From: Prorocentrum cordatum
Lineage: Eukaryota; Sar; Dinophyceae; Prorocentrales; Prorocentraceae
Direction of reading: 5' to 3'
Assembly: GCA_963575745.1 (NCBI GenBank)
Contig: CAUYUJ010015279.1
Span: 196,560 to 216,559, forward strand
DNA length: 20,000 nucleotides
The position numbers and the translations under genes were made by a program. Positions within the stretch are counted from its first letter, which is position 1. Every line of letters begins with the position of its first letter. Shown here in pieces: positions 8,125 to 15,687 of the stretch. The notes beneath the pieces are model-generated. The model had not been told where the DNA came from and ran no database searches. It saw only the letters and a program-made list of their open reading frames with translations.

Positions 8125-8279
8125 GGGAAGGAGGAGGAAGAGGAGGAGCCGGAGGAGGAGGAAGAGGGGGAGGATATGGGGGAAGAGGAGGAGGTGGGAG
8201 GGGGCGGAGGAGGAGGATATGGGGAGGAGGAGGAGGAGGAGGAGGAGGAGGAGGAGGAGGAGGAGGAGGAGGAGGAGGA
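7441..8279. repeat. 840-bp compound (GGA)n-(GAT)n-(GGA)n array
   Basis: Three parts: GGA-rich 7441-7914 with GAA and GGGG variants, a GAT core at about 7915-8122 with interspersed GCT triplets and one phase shift near 8057, and GGA again at 8128-8279. The plus strand is almost all purine in the flanks. All six frames read as homopolymers (Glu/Gly/Asp/Met on plus, Ser/Pro/Leu/His/Ile on minus), so none of the long frames is a gene. Its right edge abuts the 3' end of retroelement 1. Confidence 0.97.
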
Positions 8280-8339
8280 ATGCAGCACCAGCTGACAGGG
8301 GGGCCACCCAATTCGCATGCCCAAGCAAAACTGAACAAG

Positions 8340-9305
8340 TTAAAACTCGTCCTCCACTTCGTCAGGCACGCGTTTCCTCCTATCAAGGACCCGCCGCCCC
8401 AGCTCTTCGGCTGAAACGCGAGCGGAGAAACCAAACAGCGCGAGCCCACGAACGAGGTCGACTCCTGACACCGAGCACGGGGCAGGGTCCAGAGGGGGGA
8501 CCTCATCAAGGCCAAGCTTGGAGGCCATGAAGTCTCTAGAAGCATCAGACAAGGCGCTGGCTGACCCTACACGCCCGTCTCGACGGGAAGGGTGCTTCCC
8601 ACGCGAAATCCAATCCAATTGCCGCTCTCGGCCGGCAGACCGACTGCCCAGACAATCCGACGCGAGAGCACTGCGACCCCAGAAACTCCCAGGGCGGCCA
8701 ACCGACCCGCAAGTCCTGCAAAAAAACCAAGGTCCCCAAATGGGCTCCCGTGAGGGACGGACTGGGGCCTCAAGGCACACGTGGCCTCGGGCTCTCCAAG
8801 GCCTGAGGTTCGCCCAAACCTCCTCGCTCGGCTCCGGCGGAGGCCCGCTGGCTGCTCTCGCGGCGGCCGCCGCCGAGCCCGTGCACTCCTTCCCGACGAC
8901 GGACGACACTCCCGCCTCCACAACAGACCCGCCCACCCCCTCATCATCCTCTTCGAGGGGCGGGCATTCTAGAGTAATGGACCTAAGCCAGTCCAGAAGG
9001 GCGTGGTCGAACGAGGCGGCGTCGGCTATATGCACTTCTTGCCCTGCCGAAAACTTCGAAACCTGGCGAGCAATTTCACGGCAGCCTGGGATAACGAGGC
9101 GGTCTTCTTCTGAGCTGCGAAACAGCTGGCCCCCCTCCCGAGCAGAACGGTCGGCCGCCCGGTTGCCGAGCCAGTGGCAGCGAGCGAGGAGGCCGTCCAT
9201 GCCATCATCCTCAGAGCACTGACACGGAATCTTATGGATGGCCGTGTCTAGGGGGCAAACAAACCTACCTCGCTTTTGACCACCCTCGCTTCCAAGAGAT
9301 ACCAA
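8340..9305 (-). pseudogene. Element 1: RNase H C-terminal part and terminal CX2C module
   Basis: This 321-codon minus frame starts with the end of RNase H: KIPCQCSEDDGMDG, where the usual KVKAH histidine is replaced by Gln, then LARCHWLGNRAADRSAREGG with the last catalytic Asp in GNRAAD. A roughly 100-residue spacer leads to GHVCLEAP...FFCRTCGSVG, a CX2CG module also present at the same place in element 3. A further 110 residues end in VPDEVEDEF and a TAA. The frame is intact from here to the stop, the longest undamaged stretch of element 1 downstream of its RT. Confidence 0.75.
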
Positions 9306-9316
9306 ACGATGCCAAA

Positions 9317-9790
9317 CTACGGCCTGTACTGGTCAGGCCGCTTGACGAGGAGGCGCGTGGTATGACTTGGTTTTGCCTGGAAGCGAAAGCGGGGTAGGTA
9401 ATTCACGCTCTGAGTGTCGTCAAGCTTGTCGTGGACTTGGGCCCACCAATGGGCCCTCGGGTTCTGGGGCCCCGCCGCCGTCCGAGGGTCCCTGGCGCAG
9501 TCCACCGTGCCGGCGCAATCTATATGGAGCTGGACGCCCGGACTCAAAACTGCATCAAGCACCAGCTGGAAGATCGCATAATCCTCTCCAGCACGGGCTG
9601 CCGGGAGGGGTGCCTCGGCCAGTGGCGCCCCCCCTCAGAGAGCGTGCTTCACCTCCCCGTCCCGGTCCGTCACCACCACCGCCCATCCCGCCACCCCAAG
9701 ACGCGGGATGTGGCACTCGTAGGCCGACCCATCCGGAAAGACGTGCCAGCCCTCGCCCAAAAACAACCCATCTTGGGGCCAATTCAAGCG
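9317..9790 (-). pseudogene. Element 1: RNase H domain, N-terminal part
   Basis: One minus frame, broken by a single TGA at 9637-9635, carries three of the four RNase H carboxylates. They are Asp in VFPDGSA (codon 9733-9731), Glu in ARAGEDYAIFQL (9586-9584) and Asp in LHIDCAGTV (9520-9518). Typical strand text GWAVVVTDRDGEV follows the first. The TGA sits where relatives have Arg (HAL-stop-GGAP), consistent with a CGA to TGA change. After VHDKLDD the frame continues about 40 residues without recognisable homology to a stop at 9317. RNase H would remove the RNA template after first-strand synthesis. Confidence 0.8.
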
Positions 9791-10149
9791 ATGGAGGTGG
9801 CAGGAAGATGGGTCAGGGGCCCTGCGGGGGAACCAAGAGGAAGGGTCAGGAAAAAGCCCCCCCGAGCAACCAGCTCCTGGGCTCTAGTTGGAAGGCGAGA
9901 CACAAAACGAGATGCCGCGATAATAATCTCTGGCGCCATCTCTTCGCGCCGCCAGGCCGCCAAGCTGGGGCAGGAAAACCGCCGGTGGAAGATGGTGCCG
10001 CGTTCCCCACAGTGGAGGCATTCGGGGCTGATATCTTCGCACTTCTCGCAAAATCTAGCTTGGCACCAATATCGATTGGCAAGGAGACCCCTCAAAACAT
10101 TCTGGCGGTGGCTGGCCCACCCGTCCGAGGTCTTGCAGGCCAGCAGGGC
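9784..10149 (-). pseudogene. Element 1: C-terminal zinc finger of the RT (zf-RVT type)
   Basis: A minus frame opening after a TAG at about 10150 reads LLACKTSDGWASHRQNVLRG, then YWCQARFCEKC, then CLHCGERGTIFHRRFSCPSL. The CX2C-x5-TIFHRRFSC pattern is the CX2C...HX4C finger found after the RT in many LINE-like elements. It equals CQLCQAAPDNLLHRLWQC in element 3 and CLACQDAPGTLLHRHGAC in element 2. The frame then drifts out of homology before RNase H, ending in a stop at 9784. Confidence 0.8.
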
Positions 10150-10340
10150 CTAGGCAGGGCGGGCGCAGATCGGGCCAGGCCATTCCTCGGCGAACGACTG
10201 ACGACTCTGCTCATCGGCCACAATTGCATCCCAGCACTCCCGCCTACAGAGCGCCGCCAAAAACTCGAGGGGAAACAAGTCCAAGGACCAAAGCTTGCCA
10301 CAGCGGTCCTTGAAACTGTTCTGCTCGAGAGCCAATCCCA
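10150..10340 (-). pseudogene. Element 1: RT connection segment
   Basis: After another frame change the minus strand reads KDRCGKLWSLDLFPLEFLAAL, then CRRECWDAIVADEQSRQ, and stops at 10150. It corresponds to the segment that in element 3 reads LVNDFGDHIQH...SPALVADLLFEGVIR, between the GW motif and the zinc finger. The assignment rests on its position and the shared D-h(4)-P-hh-hh pattern rather than on strong identity. Confidence 0.6.
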
Positions 10341-11063
10341 GCCGATTCGGCGCAATGTGAACAGCAGGGCAGCCGCGGGTTGCATCGCTGCAGACCAAGG
10401 CCGCTTCATTTTCAAAACCTCGCGTGCATCATCAAAAGCGGAAGCCAAAACAGCTCTCGAGACAGACCTGTGCCACCATACCGACGCGAAACATTTCGCA
10501 TTGGCAACTGTCACGTGCACGAGGGGGTCGCGACCCCACTCCGAACTGAAAAGGAGGGAGAACCCCAAAGACGAACCTGGCTGCAACGGGCCTGTACTGC
10601 GAGCAGCCGCTACGCGGAGAGCTCGGAGGGCAGTGTTCGAGATCCCTTGGATCGCAGAGCCCCAGGACGCCTTGGCGGAGGGACCGGCGCGAAAGACCCT
10701 AAAGGCCTCCCGGCCTCTGCCAACGGCCCGAAGGCGAGCGGCCGCAGAGATGGCAGCTGCTTGCCGGCCCCGCTGGATCGGAATGCGCCGACGCGAGCCG
10801 TCAACCGCGTCGCCTCCTAGGTCGCGATGGGTGTCGGACAACGAGCTAACATCAAACGGCCGCCCGGGGTCCTCCAATAAACGCTCAAGGAGCTCATTGT
10901 CCGACACCATGAAACATGTTTTGGAAACGTCCAAAGGCAGCTCGAGCTGCTGCATGGCTTCCAAGACATGAAGGACGGCGCGAACCAGCTGCTTACTGAC
11001 AACCTTCGCACCCCCTACTGCATGCAGCTTGGTATCGTCTCCACTAGATTGACAGGGCGACAA
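10320..11063 (-). pseudogene. Element 1: RT palm motif C to thumb
   Basis: A third minus frame begins with the catalytic box SSGDDTKLHAVGG (the two Asp codons at about 11034-11039), aligned with VVVDDFGLHHVG of element 2. It continues through motif D/E equivalents (PLDVSKTCFMVSDNELLERL, then HRDLGGDAV, where element 2 has ERNLGIDF). The thumb/connection follows, with Arg/Ala-rich sequence, a LFSSEWGRDPL segment and LLFTLRRIGWDW. Homology leaves this frame near 10320. Confidence 0.8.
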
Positions 11064-11352
11064 ATGGGGGTTTCAATTGCCACCTCACGAAGGTCGCACG
11101 ACGTCAGCAATTTGACGACCACCGTGGCGCAGGAAAATCCAGCCACGACAGTTCCGTTTGGCAGGATGCATCGCGACGCGGCTGACATCCACCTGACTCG
11201 CCGAGGGCCCCGGTAAAGGGTGCAGAGGGAGCGGGGGAGGCCCAGGTTAAATGAATAATGCCTCGCACTCTGCTGCAGCGCTGCACGCGAGACCTCCTCG
11301 CAAAAACGAGACAACTAAAAACAAAAACACACGCACACACAGAGCCACTGAC
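11064..11352 (-). pseudogene. Element 1: RT palm, motif A region to motif B, frameshifted
   Basis: From 11314 down, a second frame reads LSRFCEEVSRAALQQSARHY, then FNLGLPRSLCTLYRGPRRV and NGTVVAGFSCATVV, which lines up with DLQKAFDHI...GFPLRQLKLLVELYRLPRV...LPGCHFATLML of element 2. The bases between (11352-11315) encode VSGSVCACVFVF in the preceding frame, equivalent to the strand before motif A. The catalytic Asp expected just before LSRF falls at the frame break, where TTTTTAG-TTG is read, and is lost. RT activity is therefore excluded for this copy as sequenced. Confidence 0.75.
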
Positions 11353-13041
11353 CATCCCGCACCTGCGCGCGTGCACCGCGAGCAGGTCGTGCACGTAAGC
11401 TGCGCGGTCCGCTGCCGCGTCGCCCGACTCACCCCAGAAAAAGGAAGCGTCCACCGACTGCTCCCAGCGCCTGACCTCTTGCTGCCGCACGCGCGACCAC
11501 ACGCGCCCCCACGTGCAGAGGAGGCCGATGGGCCGACGCCCAAGCTGGGGCGGCGGCTTGGGGAGAAACGCCATCATCGTCAGCCGCAGGTCGGGCATGC
11601 ACGGCGTCGGTTCCCAAGGGTTGAGAATGTCGACAAACCGCTGGACCAGCGCGACGTTCAGCAGCAGCAGGCATCGCGGGTGGTAGTTGTTCCAGCCCAC
11701 TCCTGTCTCCAAGGGGAACTGCCTGGCCACGTTCAAGACCTGGCTGACCGTGATGGGGGGCAGGGTCACCCCCACCCCCCAGCTCGCTGCAGCCTGCTCG
11801 TCGGCGCGGGACGGCTCGTCCCAAATCTCGAGCCACTCCTCGAGGATAGCCTCGGCTGCCGCCGAGCCGACCTGGGCGAGGCCTCGCTCGTCGCCCGGGC
11901 GGGCCACCGCCTGGCCTTCCCCGCGTTTCTCCTTGATGAGGCGGTGGGCCACTCGCCCCGAGCCCTCGAGCGCCGACGAGCAGGAGGACCTCCAGTCCTT
12001 CGAACGCTGAGCAGCGTCGCTCCGTCGTCGCTGGGCCACCTTCTCCACAAGCAGCTCCTCGAACCAGTTGCAAAGTGGGCTCGCGCGAATCGCTAGGCCG
12101 ACCCAGTCCTGCAGCGAGCCGCGGGCGAGGGCGGGGGCCTCGGACGCGGCCGGCGGCAGCCGCAGCGCTGCCGCCTGCCCAACGAGCCGGTCTCGCAGCT
12201 TCGGACGGCGGGCCTTGGACCCAGGGGCCGCGTGGCCCCGGCGCCGCAGTCCGCGCCAGCAGCGGAGCAGCCCCCGCCGCGCGTCGGTATCGGACGTGCC
12301 GAGGCGGCGCTGGCGCGCGGCGCGCAGCTCCATGAGCGGGCGCTGAAGCAAGCGAATGCCGCGGCCGCGACCCACGTAGTGCCGCACGCTGGCCGACTCC
12401 AGCTCCAGCTTCGCCAGCAGGCGCTGATTCGCCGCGTCGAACCAGTCGGCCCACGCGGCCTGCAGGTCCTCCAGCGGCTGGTCTCCCAACACCTGCTCGG
12501 CCGCCGTGGCGAGGGTCTGGGTCTGCAGCTTCAGGAAGGCCTCCTTCCCCTTTGGCATGGGGAAGCCTCGGCGCCGATCTTCCACCCAAACCATGGGCGA
12601 CGTCCAGAAGTCCTGCAGGCTCCCTGTAACGTACACATGGGTGCCCGCGGGAGTCGCCAGGTGCGCGTGCAGTTCCGTGGCCCTGTGCCCCAAGGTGGCC
12701 GACGCGACGAAATAGTCGCACTCTGAGTCGCCGCGCGTGGGGCAATCGGCAGCCAGGACGACTCCGCCCAGCTGGTCGACCCACTGCGACGCCAACAGGA
12801 CCTCGGGGCTGATGTTCCAGTCGGCGCCGATCAGGAACGGCTCGCAAAACTGCCCCAGGAGCGATGCTACGCACGCCAGGAGGTCAAGATTGCCCCCAGC
12901 GAGGCCGATGGAGGTGACCATGTAGAGGAGCACGATGATGACCGAGGCCCCTCCGCCGAGATGAGCACGCCGAAGGAGGACTCGATGGGCCCAGGCGGCA
13001 TCCACAGAGGCCGCGTGGCTCAAGCCGATATGGTTGGCAAC
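11353..13041 (-). pseudogene. Element 1: EEP endonuclease (C-terminal half) and RT N-terminal region
   Basis: An open minus frame that enters directly from the TCC tract. It carries the second half of an exonuclease-endonuclease-phosphatase domain: LGGGASVIIVLLYM, then PFLIGADWN (the GDWN-type metal site), then CDYFVAS, and a late His in THVYVT. The N-terminal Asn and Glu motifs are missing by truncation. A basic, Ala/Arg-rich linker follows (about 12500-11900), then the RT fingers: GVGWNNYHPR, AFLPKPPPQLGRRPIGLL (motif 1-2) and a WGRVWSRVRQQEVRRW helix. The frame leaves homology just after HARRCGM at 11353. The EEP domain nicks target DNA in LINE-type integration; this copy cannot do so. Confidence 0.85.
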
Positions 13042-13042
13042 C

Positions 13043-13137
13043 AGGAGGAGGAGGAGGAGGAGGAGGAGGAGGAGGAGGAGGAGGAGAAGGGAGGAGGAGG
13101 AGAAGGAGAAGGGAGGGTGAGGATGAGGATGAGGATG

Positions 13138-13168
<31 letters not shown>

Positions 13169-13230
13169 GGAGGAGGAGGAGGAGGAGGAGGAGGAGGAGG
13201 AGGAGGAGGGATGAGGAGGAGGATTTTTCC
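13043..13230. repeat. (GGA)n/(GAT)n array at the 5' edge of element 1
   Basis: GGA units at 13043-13092, then GAGGAT/GATGAG units (about 13117-13141), GAT units (13141-13167) and GGA again to 13210. Purine strand on plus, so TCC on the coding strand of elements 1 and 3. The endonuclease frame of element 1 opens directly out of it. Confidence 0.95.
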
Positions 13231-13284
13231 ACTTGACGCTGCCCAACAGGTAACCTGAGGGAAAGAGGAGGAGGAGGAGGAGAG
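13231..13284. repeat. Short unique segment ending in a (GGA)6 tract
   Basis: About 35 bp of unique sequence (ATTTTTCCACTTGACGCTG...) followed by GAGGAGGAGGAGGAGGAGAG at about 13265-13284. It separates the 5' edge of element 1 from the 3' end of element 3. Confidence 0.7.
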
Positions 13285-13421
13285 TGATTACTCAGCCGCC
13301 TCGGGCATGGGTTCCACACCAATCCTTTTGAGCTTAGGGTGGAGACCACGCATCATGAGCAGCCATCGATCGAAGTCGTTTCGGCCAGTGCATTTCGGAC
13401 CGCACTGGCGGCTCAATCAAT

Positions 13422-13661
13422 TTACTCTCCCGAGACAGGTGTAGGCTTAACATCTGACGCAGACGAAGAGCGGAGACCAGTCATTGCACTGCAAGGCAAG
13501 CGCGCGTGACCCAAAGTCGACATTTCTTGCACAGCAGGTGGAGGTTCGCCGCGGTGTCGCTCCGAGGAGCGACGAACACGAAGACAGCACATGCAACTCC
13601 ACACGCTGCGATGCCATTCCCACTGGTGGTCGAAGGAGGACTCAGAGGACGCAGGAGGCAT
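13422..13661 (-). pseudogene. Element 3: C-terminal Cys module
   Basis: A minus frame with HQWEWHRSVWSCMCCLRVRR, then a Ser/Pro-rich segment, ending VKPTPVSGE and TAA (13424-13422). Overlapping it, another frame (13735-13481) reads ANLHLLCKKCRLWVTRACLA, which resembles FFCRTCGSVG in element 1. The real C-terminus therefore probably switches frame here, with W-x-C-x2-C first and the hhCX2C module after it. Such paired Cys motifs could form a zinc ribbon; their role is unknown to me. Confidence 0.6.
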
Positions 13662-13680
13662 GGGGATGGCTCGCGCGACA

Positions 13681-13848
13681 TCACTGAGATCGGAACTTCG
13701 GCCAGCTCGGGAACACTGCTGCAGCTACTCGGCAAACGGCACGAGCAGCTGAGACGACTCTGTCTACCTGCACCATCTCATCCGCACTGGCCTGCGGGTG
13801 TAATGGCACTCCCTTCTTCGCAGCTCTGTCAGCTGCATCGTTGCCTAG
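13681..13848 (-). pseudogene. Element 3: RNase H C-terminal helix
   Basis: Starting at LGNDAADRAAKKGVPLHPQA this minus frame supplies the last RNase H Asp (GNDAAD), in line with GNRAADRSAREG of element 1. It continues DEMVQVDRVVSAARAVCRVA and AAVFPSWPKFRSQ to a TGA (13683-13681). The CR-hA-hhP-WP ending is typical of the helix following RNase H in these elements. Confidence 0.78.
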
Positions 13849-13990
13849 TTTACAAAAAAACGATCTGTGGCAGAGAGGTCAGCAGAGTCTGCCACGTGCG
13901 CTTTGACCTTGCGCACCTCGTTCCAGTGAGCACTGGGTGAGAAAACCGCACTGCCTGAATACTTCTTCCTACGAGAAAAACGCACAACCT
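13845..13990 (-). pseudogene. Element 3: RNase H KVKAH segment
   Basis: A short minus frame reads FSPSAHWNEVRKVKAHVADS, then ADLSATDRFFV and a TAG. KVKAH is the strand bearing the catalytic-site histidine before the last Asp of RNase H. The frame ends just after a run of seven A on plus (13854-13860), where the next segment continues in another frame, so a homopolymer indel (real or from sequencing) is likely. Confidence 0.75.
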
Positions 13991-14862
13991 TGGGAGAAAC
14001 ATGGGCACTGACGACCCTTTATGCAATCCGCATAGCCCGTGGTGGGCCCATTCAGGAATTGGGCAGTAGCTGCGTAGGCGCTGTACTTGCCCGCTTGACA
14101 GGTCTGGGGGAACGGCCTTCCGACGGCACCCGAGACAGAGGCGATGACCTCCCCTTGAGGGTCCACAGAGACAAAGCCCCAGCCCGCCCTAGACAGCTCC
14201 TTGATGACATGCTTAACGGACGAACCGTCCCAGAAAACATCTCCACAAACATCAATGGCACCAGGGCTCGGACCTGGGGCTCCAGATAAAAAATGGAGCA
14301 TACGACCCTGCTCGCAGGGTCTCGGCAACACGTCCCCTGGGTGAGGGAAAATACCCATGGAAAACTACACTTTTTCAATATCACTACCAGCTGCTAGCAC
14401 ACGACGGGACTCCAAAATAATATCCGCGACACAAGCCTCCAGGCGGAGCTCGTCGACACTCGGACACTGCCAGAGCCGGTGCAATAAATTGTCGGGAGCA
14501 GCTTGGCAAAGTTGGCAAATCTTATTTGGAAGCTGATAGCCACGCTCGACGGCACGCTCCTTAGTCCAAGTGCCGTCACACGCGAGCAATCTGATACATC
14601 CCCGACCGAGCGGAGATTGGGCAGAGCGTCGCATCTCTGAGGCCACGACATCGAAGCACATCCTCCCCATCCCCAAAGTGCCTTCCACCGCCCTCTGGTG
14701 CGTCCTGATCACTCCCTCGAACAGAAGGTCAGCCACGAGCGCAGGTGAACACGAGGTGTGCTGGATGTGGTCACCAAAGTCGTTGACCAAGGTGTGCCAA
14801 GCAGGCATGTGCCAGCCGATCCTATAAAGAGAAAATCTCATAGCTTGGATGGGGCCCCTCAC
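13969..14862 (-). pseudogene. Element 3: connection, zinc finger and RNase H N-terminal part
   Basis: A single minus frame with one TAG (14367-14365). It holds RFSLYRIGWHMPAWHTLVND and SPALVADLLFEGVIR (connection), then ICQLCQAAPDNLLHRLWQCP (CX2C...HX4C finger). After the TAG it reads CGDVFWDGSS, AGWGFVSVDPQGEV, QAGKYSAYAATAQF and GYADCIKG, the first three carboxylate positions of RNase H. The Glu expected in AGEY is Lys (codon 14088-14086), so catalysis would be lost even without the frame breaks. Homology leaves the frame at about 13985. Confidence 0.82.
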
Positions 14863-15229
14863 TTGACGCCACGTGGTAAAAAGGGGTGCCGCAAAAAACC
14901 GGGTTCCAAGCTCGGCTCAGGACCTCAAACGACGAAACAGGGTCAGACAACCTCACCTGAGAACCCCAAACTTCTTTAGAGAACCGAGTAACGGGAACAA
15001 CCGCAGCCCTCCAAGCCAGGTCTCCATAGAGGATGAGGAGAGAGGTGAGGGATCTCTGGCCAGAGGAGGGTTTGAGGGTGGAGGCAAGGGCACGACGAGA
15101 GGAGGCGAGTTCATAGTCTGAAATTCCGTGGGTATCGGCATCGTAGTTCAGACCAGCGAGGGGGGCCGCAGTAAAACATCGACACGTGTGTCGTCCAAGC
15201 ATGGCCTTACATCGCTGGAACCTAGCAGC
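14822..15229 (-). pseudogene. Element 3: RT thumb
   Basis: A minus frame beginning LRAARFQRCKAMLGRHTCR contains YDADTHGISDYELASSRRAL and SLLILYGDLAWRAAVVPV, then a TRFSKEVW segment. The pattern YGA-hhG-h-D-EL-RR...HGDPAWRAAVAP-h-h-W-EVW is one I know well from dinoflagellate LINE-like RT thumbs. The catalytic palm is absent because of the truncation. Homology passes to another frame near 14860. Confidence 0.8.
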
Positions 15230-15252
15230 CCGCAGTTAAAATATTCTTCGCC

Positions 15253-15519
15253 TGTGAGGAGGAGGAGGAGAAGGAGGACGAGGAGGAGGAGATTGGGGAA
15301 ATGGGGGAGAAGGAGGAGTGAGGAGGAGAAGGGAGGAGGAGGAGGAGGAGGAGGAAGAGGAGGAGGAGGAGGAGGAGGACGAGGAGGAGGAGGAGGAGGA
15401 GGAGGAGGAGGAGGAGGAGGGGGAGGAGGAGGAGGAGGAGGAGGGAGGGAAGAGGAGGAGGAGGAGACGCAGGAGGAGGAGGAGGAGGAGGAGGAGGAGG
15501 AGGAGGAGGAGGAGGAGGG
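15253..15519. repeat. (GGA)n array between elements 3 and 2
   Basis: About 267 bp of GGA with GAA, GAC and GGG variants, purine on plus. Elements 3 (minus) and 2 (plus) face away from each other on its two sides. The last unit, GGAGG, runs straight into the spliced-leader copy at 15520 without spacer. Confidence 0.97.
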
Positions 15520-15541
15520 TCCGTAGCCATTTTGGCTCAAG
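15520..15541 (+). other. Dinoflagellate spliced-leader (SL) sequence, complete 22-nt copy
   Basis: All 22 positions match the conserved dinoflagellate SL (first base D = T here, then CCGTAGCCATT, ending GGCTCAAG). In these organisms the SL is donated by a small SL RNA and trans-spliced to the 5' end of nuclear mRNAs. In an SL RNA gene the exon is followed at once by a GT splice donor; here it is followed by TCCGGAGG, so this is not an SL RNA gene. It is a genomic copy of the 5' end of a trans-spliced mRNA. It marks the 5' boundary of element 2. Confidence 0.95.
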
Positions 15542-15560
15542 TCCGGAGGCATTGCTCAAG
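15542..15560 (+). other. Second, eroded SL-like copy in tandem
   Basis: TCCGGAGGCATTGCTCAAG follows the full SL directly. Aligned to the SL it has two substitutions and one 3-nt gap; it keeps the TCCG start, the CATT core and the GCTCAAG end, with 17 of 19 bases identical. Tandem SL relics of this kind arise when a retroposed, SL-bearing gene is transcribed and trans-spliced again before a second retroposition. The alternative is chance resemblance. Confidence 0.7.
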
Positions 15561-15687
15561 GATTTGTGCAAACTGGCGTGGGGAGTCCGCGGCCCCGCCT
15601 GCTTCGGTGCGCAAGGCACCACACTTTTTTGGTACAGTACTGAGGCTTCTGCCCTCACGACCTTGTGCGAATCACGGCTCAGGCGCG
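15561..15687 (+). other. Element 2 leader (5' UTR)
   Basis: From the end of the SL-like relic to the ORF1 start there is no ATG in any frame, so 15688 is the first start codon an SL-capped mRNA would offer. Its context, GGCGCG-ATG-G, has G at -3 and +4. I see no promoter-like element; transcription might start in or upstream of the GGA array. Confidence 0.6.

Larger units (their letters stand above)
8281..13042 (-). mobile_element. Element 1: decayed non-LTR retrotransposon, 5'-truncated
   Basis: Read on minus, the domains come in the order endonuclease (C-terminal half), RT fingers, RT palm, thumb, CX2C...HX4C zinc finger, RNase H and a C-terminal CX2C module, ending at a TAA (8342-8340). 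This is the order of dinoflagellate LINE-like polyproteins. The frame changes at least five times and one in-frame TGA lies inside RNase H, so the copy is dead unless some lesions are sequencing errors. The 5' end is cut off inside the endonuclease directly against a TCC tract (13043 onward). After the stop about 60 bp of tail runs into the TCC/ATC array ending at 8279. I see no poly(A). Confidence 0.88.
13285..15230 (-). mobile_element. Element 3: heavily 5'-truncated non-LTR retrotransposon
   Basis: Read on minus it contains only the 3' part of the same polyprotein type: RT thumb, zinc finger, RNase H and C-terminal Cys module, ending in a TAA at 13424-13422 with about 135 bp of tail. The 5' cut lies in the RT thumb, about 20 bp from the GGA array at 15253-15519; the 3' tail runs into the GGA tract ending at 13284. 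The sequence is clearly related to but diverged from element 1, so it is a different family rather than a duplicate. Several frameshifts and one in-frame TAG show it is dead. Confidence 0.85.

Noticed and set aside
7353-8545. Several 300-380-codon minus frames of Ser, Pro, His and Leu runs
   Set aside because: Translation of the GGA/GAT array; all six frames are open for the same reason.
9367-10971. A 534-codon plus-strand open frame
   Set aside because: It is antisense to recognisable RT, zinc-finger and RNase H sequence of element 1, has no domain of its own, and reflects the GC-rich codon pattern of the minus strand.
11315-11352. Mini-intron with GT...AG ends in element 1
   Set aside because: Too short at 38 bp, and its bases encode the protein strand expected at that place, so a frameshift explains it better.
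11429-12874. A 481-codon minus frame in the EEP-RT region of element 1
   Set aside because: It is an Arg/Ala/Pro-rich alternative frame of the endonuclease-RT sequence, which is read with motifs in the other frame.
13015-13025. TGGCTCAAG resembling the SL 3' end near the 5' edge of element 1
   Set aside because: It lies on the strand opposite to element 1 and inside its endonuclease coding sequence; nine bases only.
13556-13573. GTCGCTCC-GA-GGAGCGAC inverted repeat
   Set aside because: A two-base loop cannot form a stable hairpin, and it lies within the C-terminal coding remnant of element 3.
15520-15541. Interpretation of the SL match as an SL RNA gene
   Set aside because: An SL RNA gene needs a GT donor directly after the exon; here TCCGGAGG follows.
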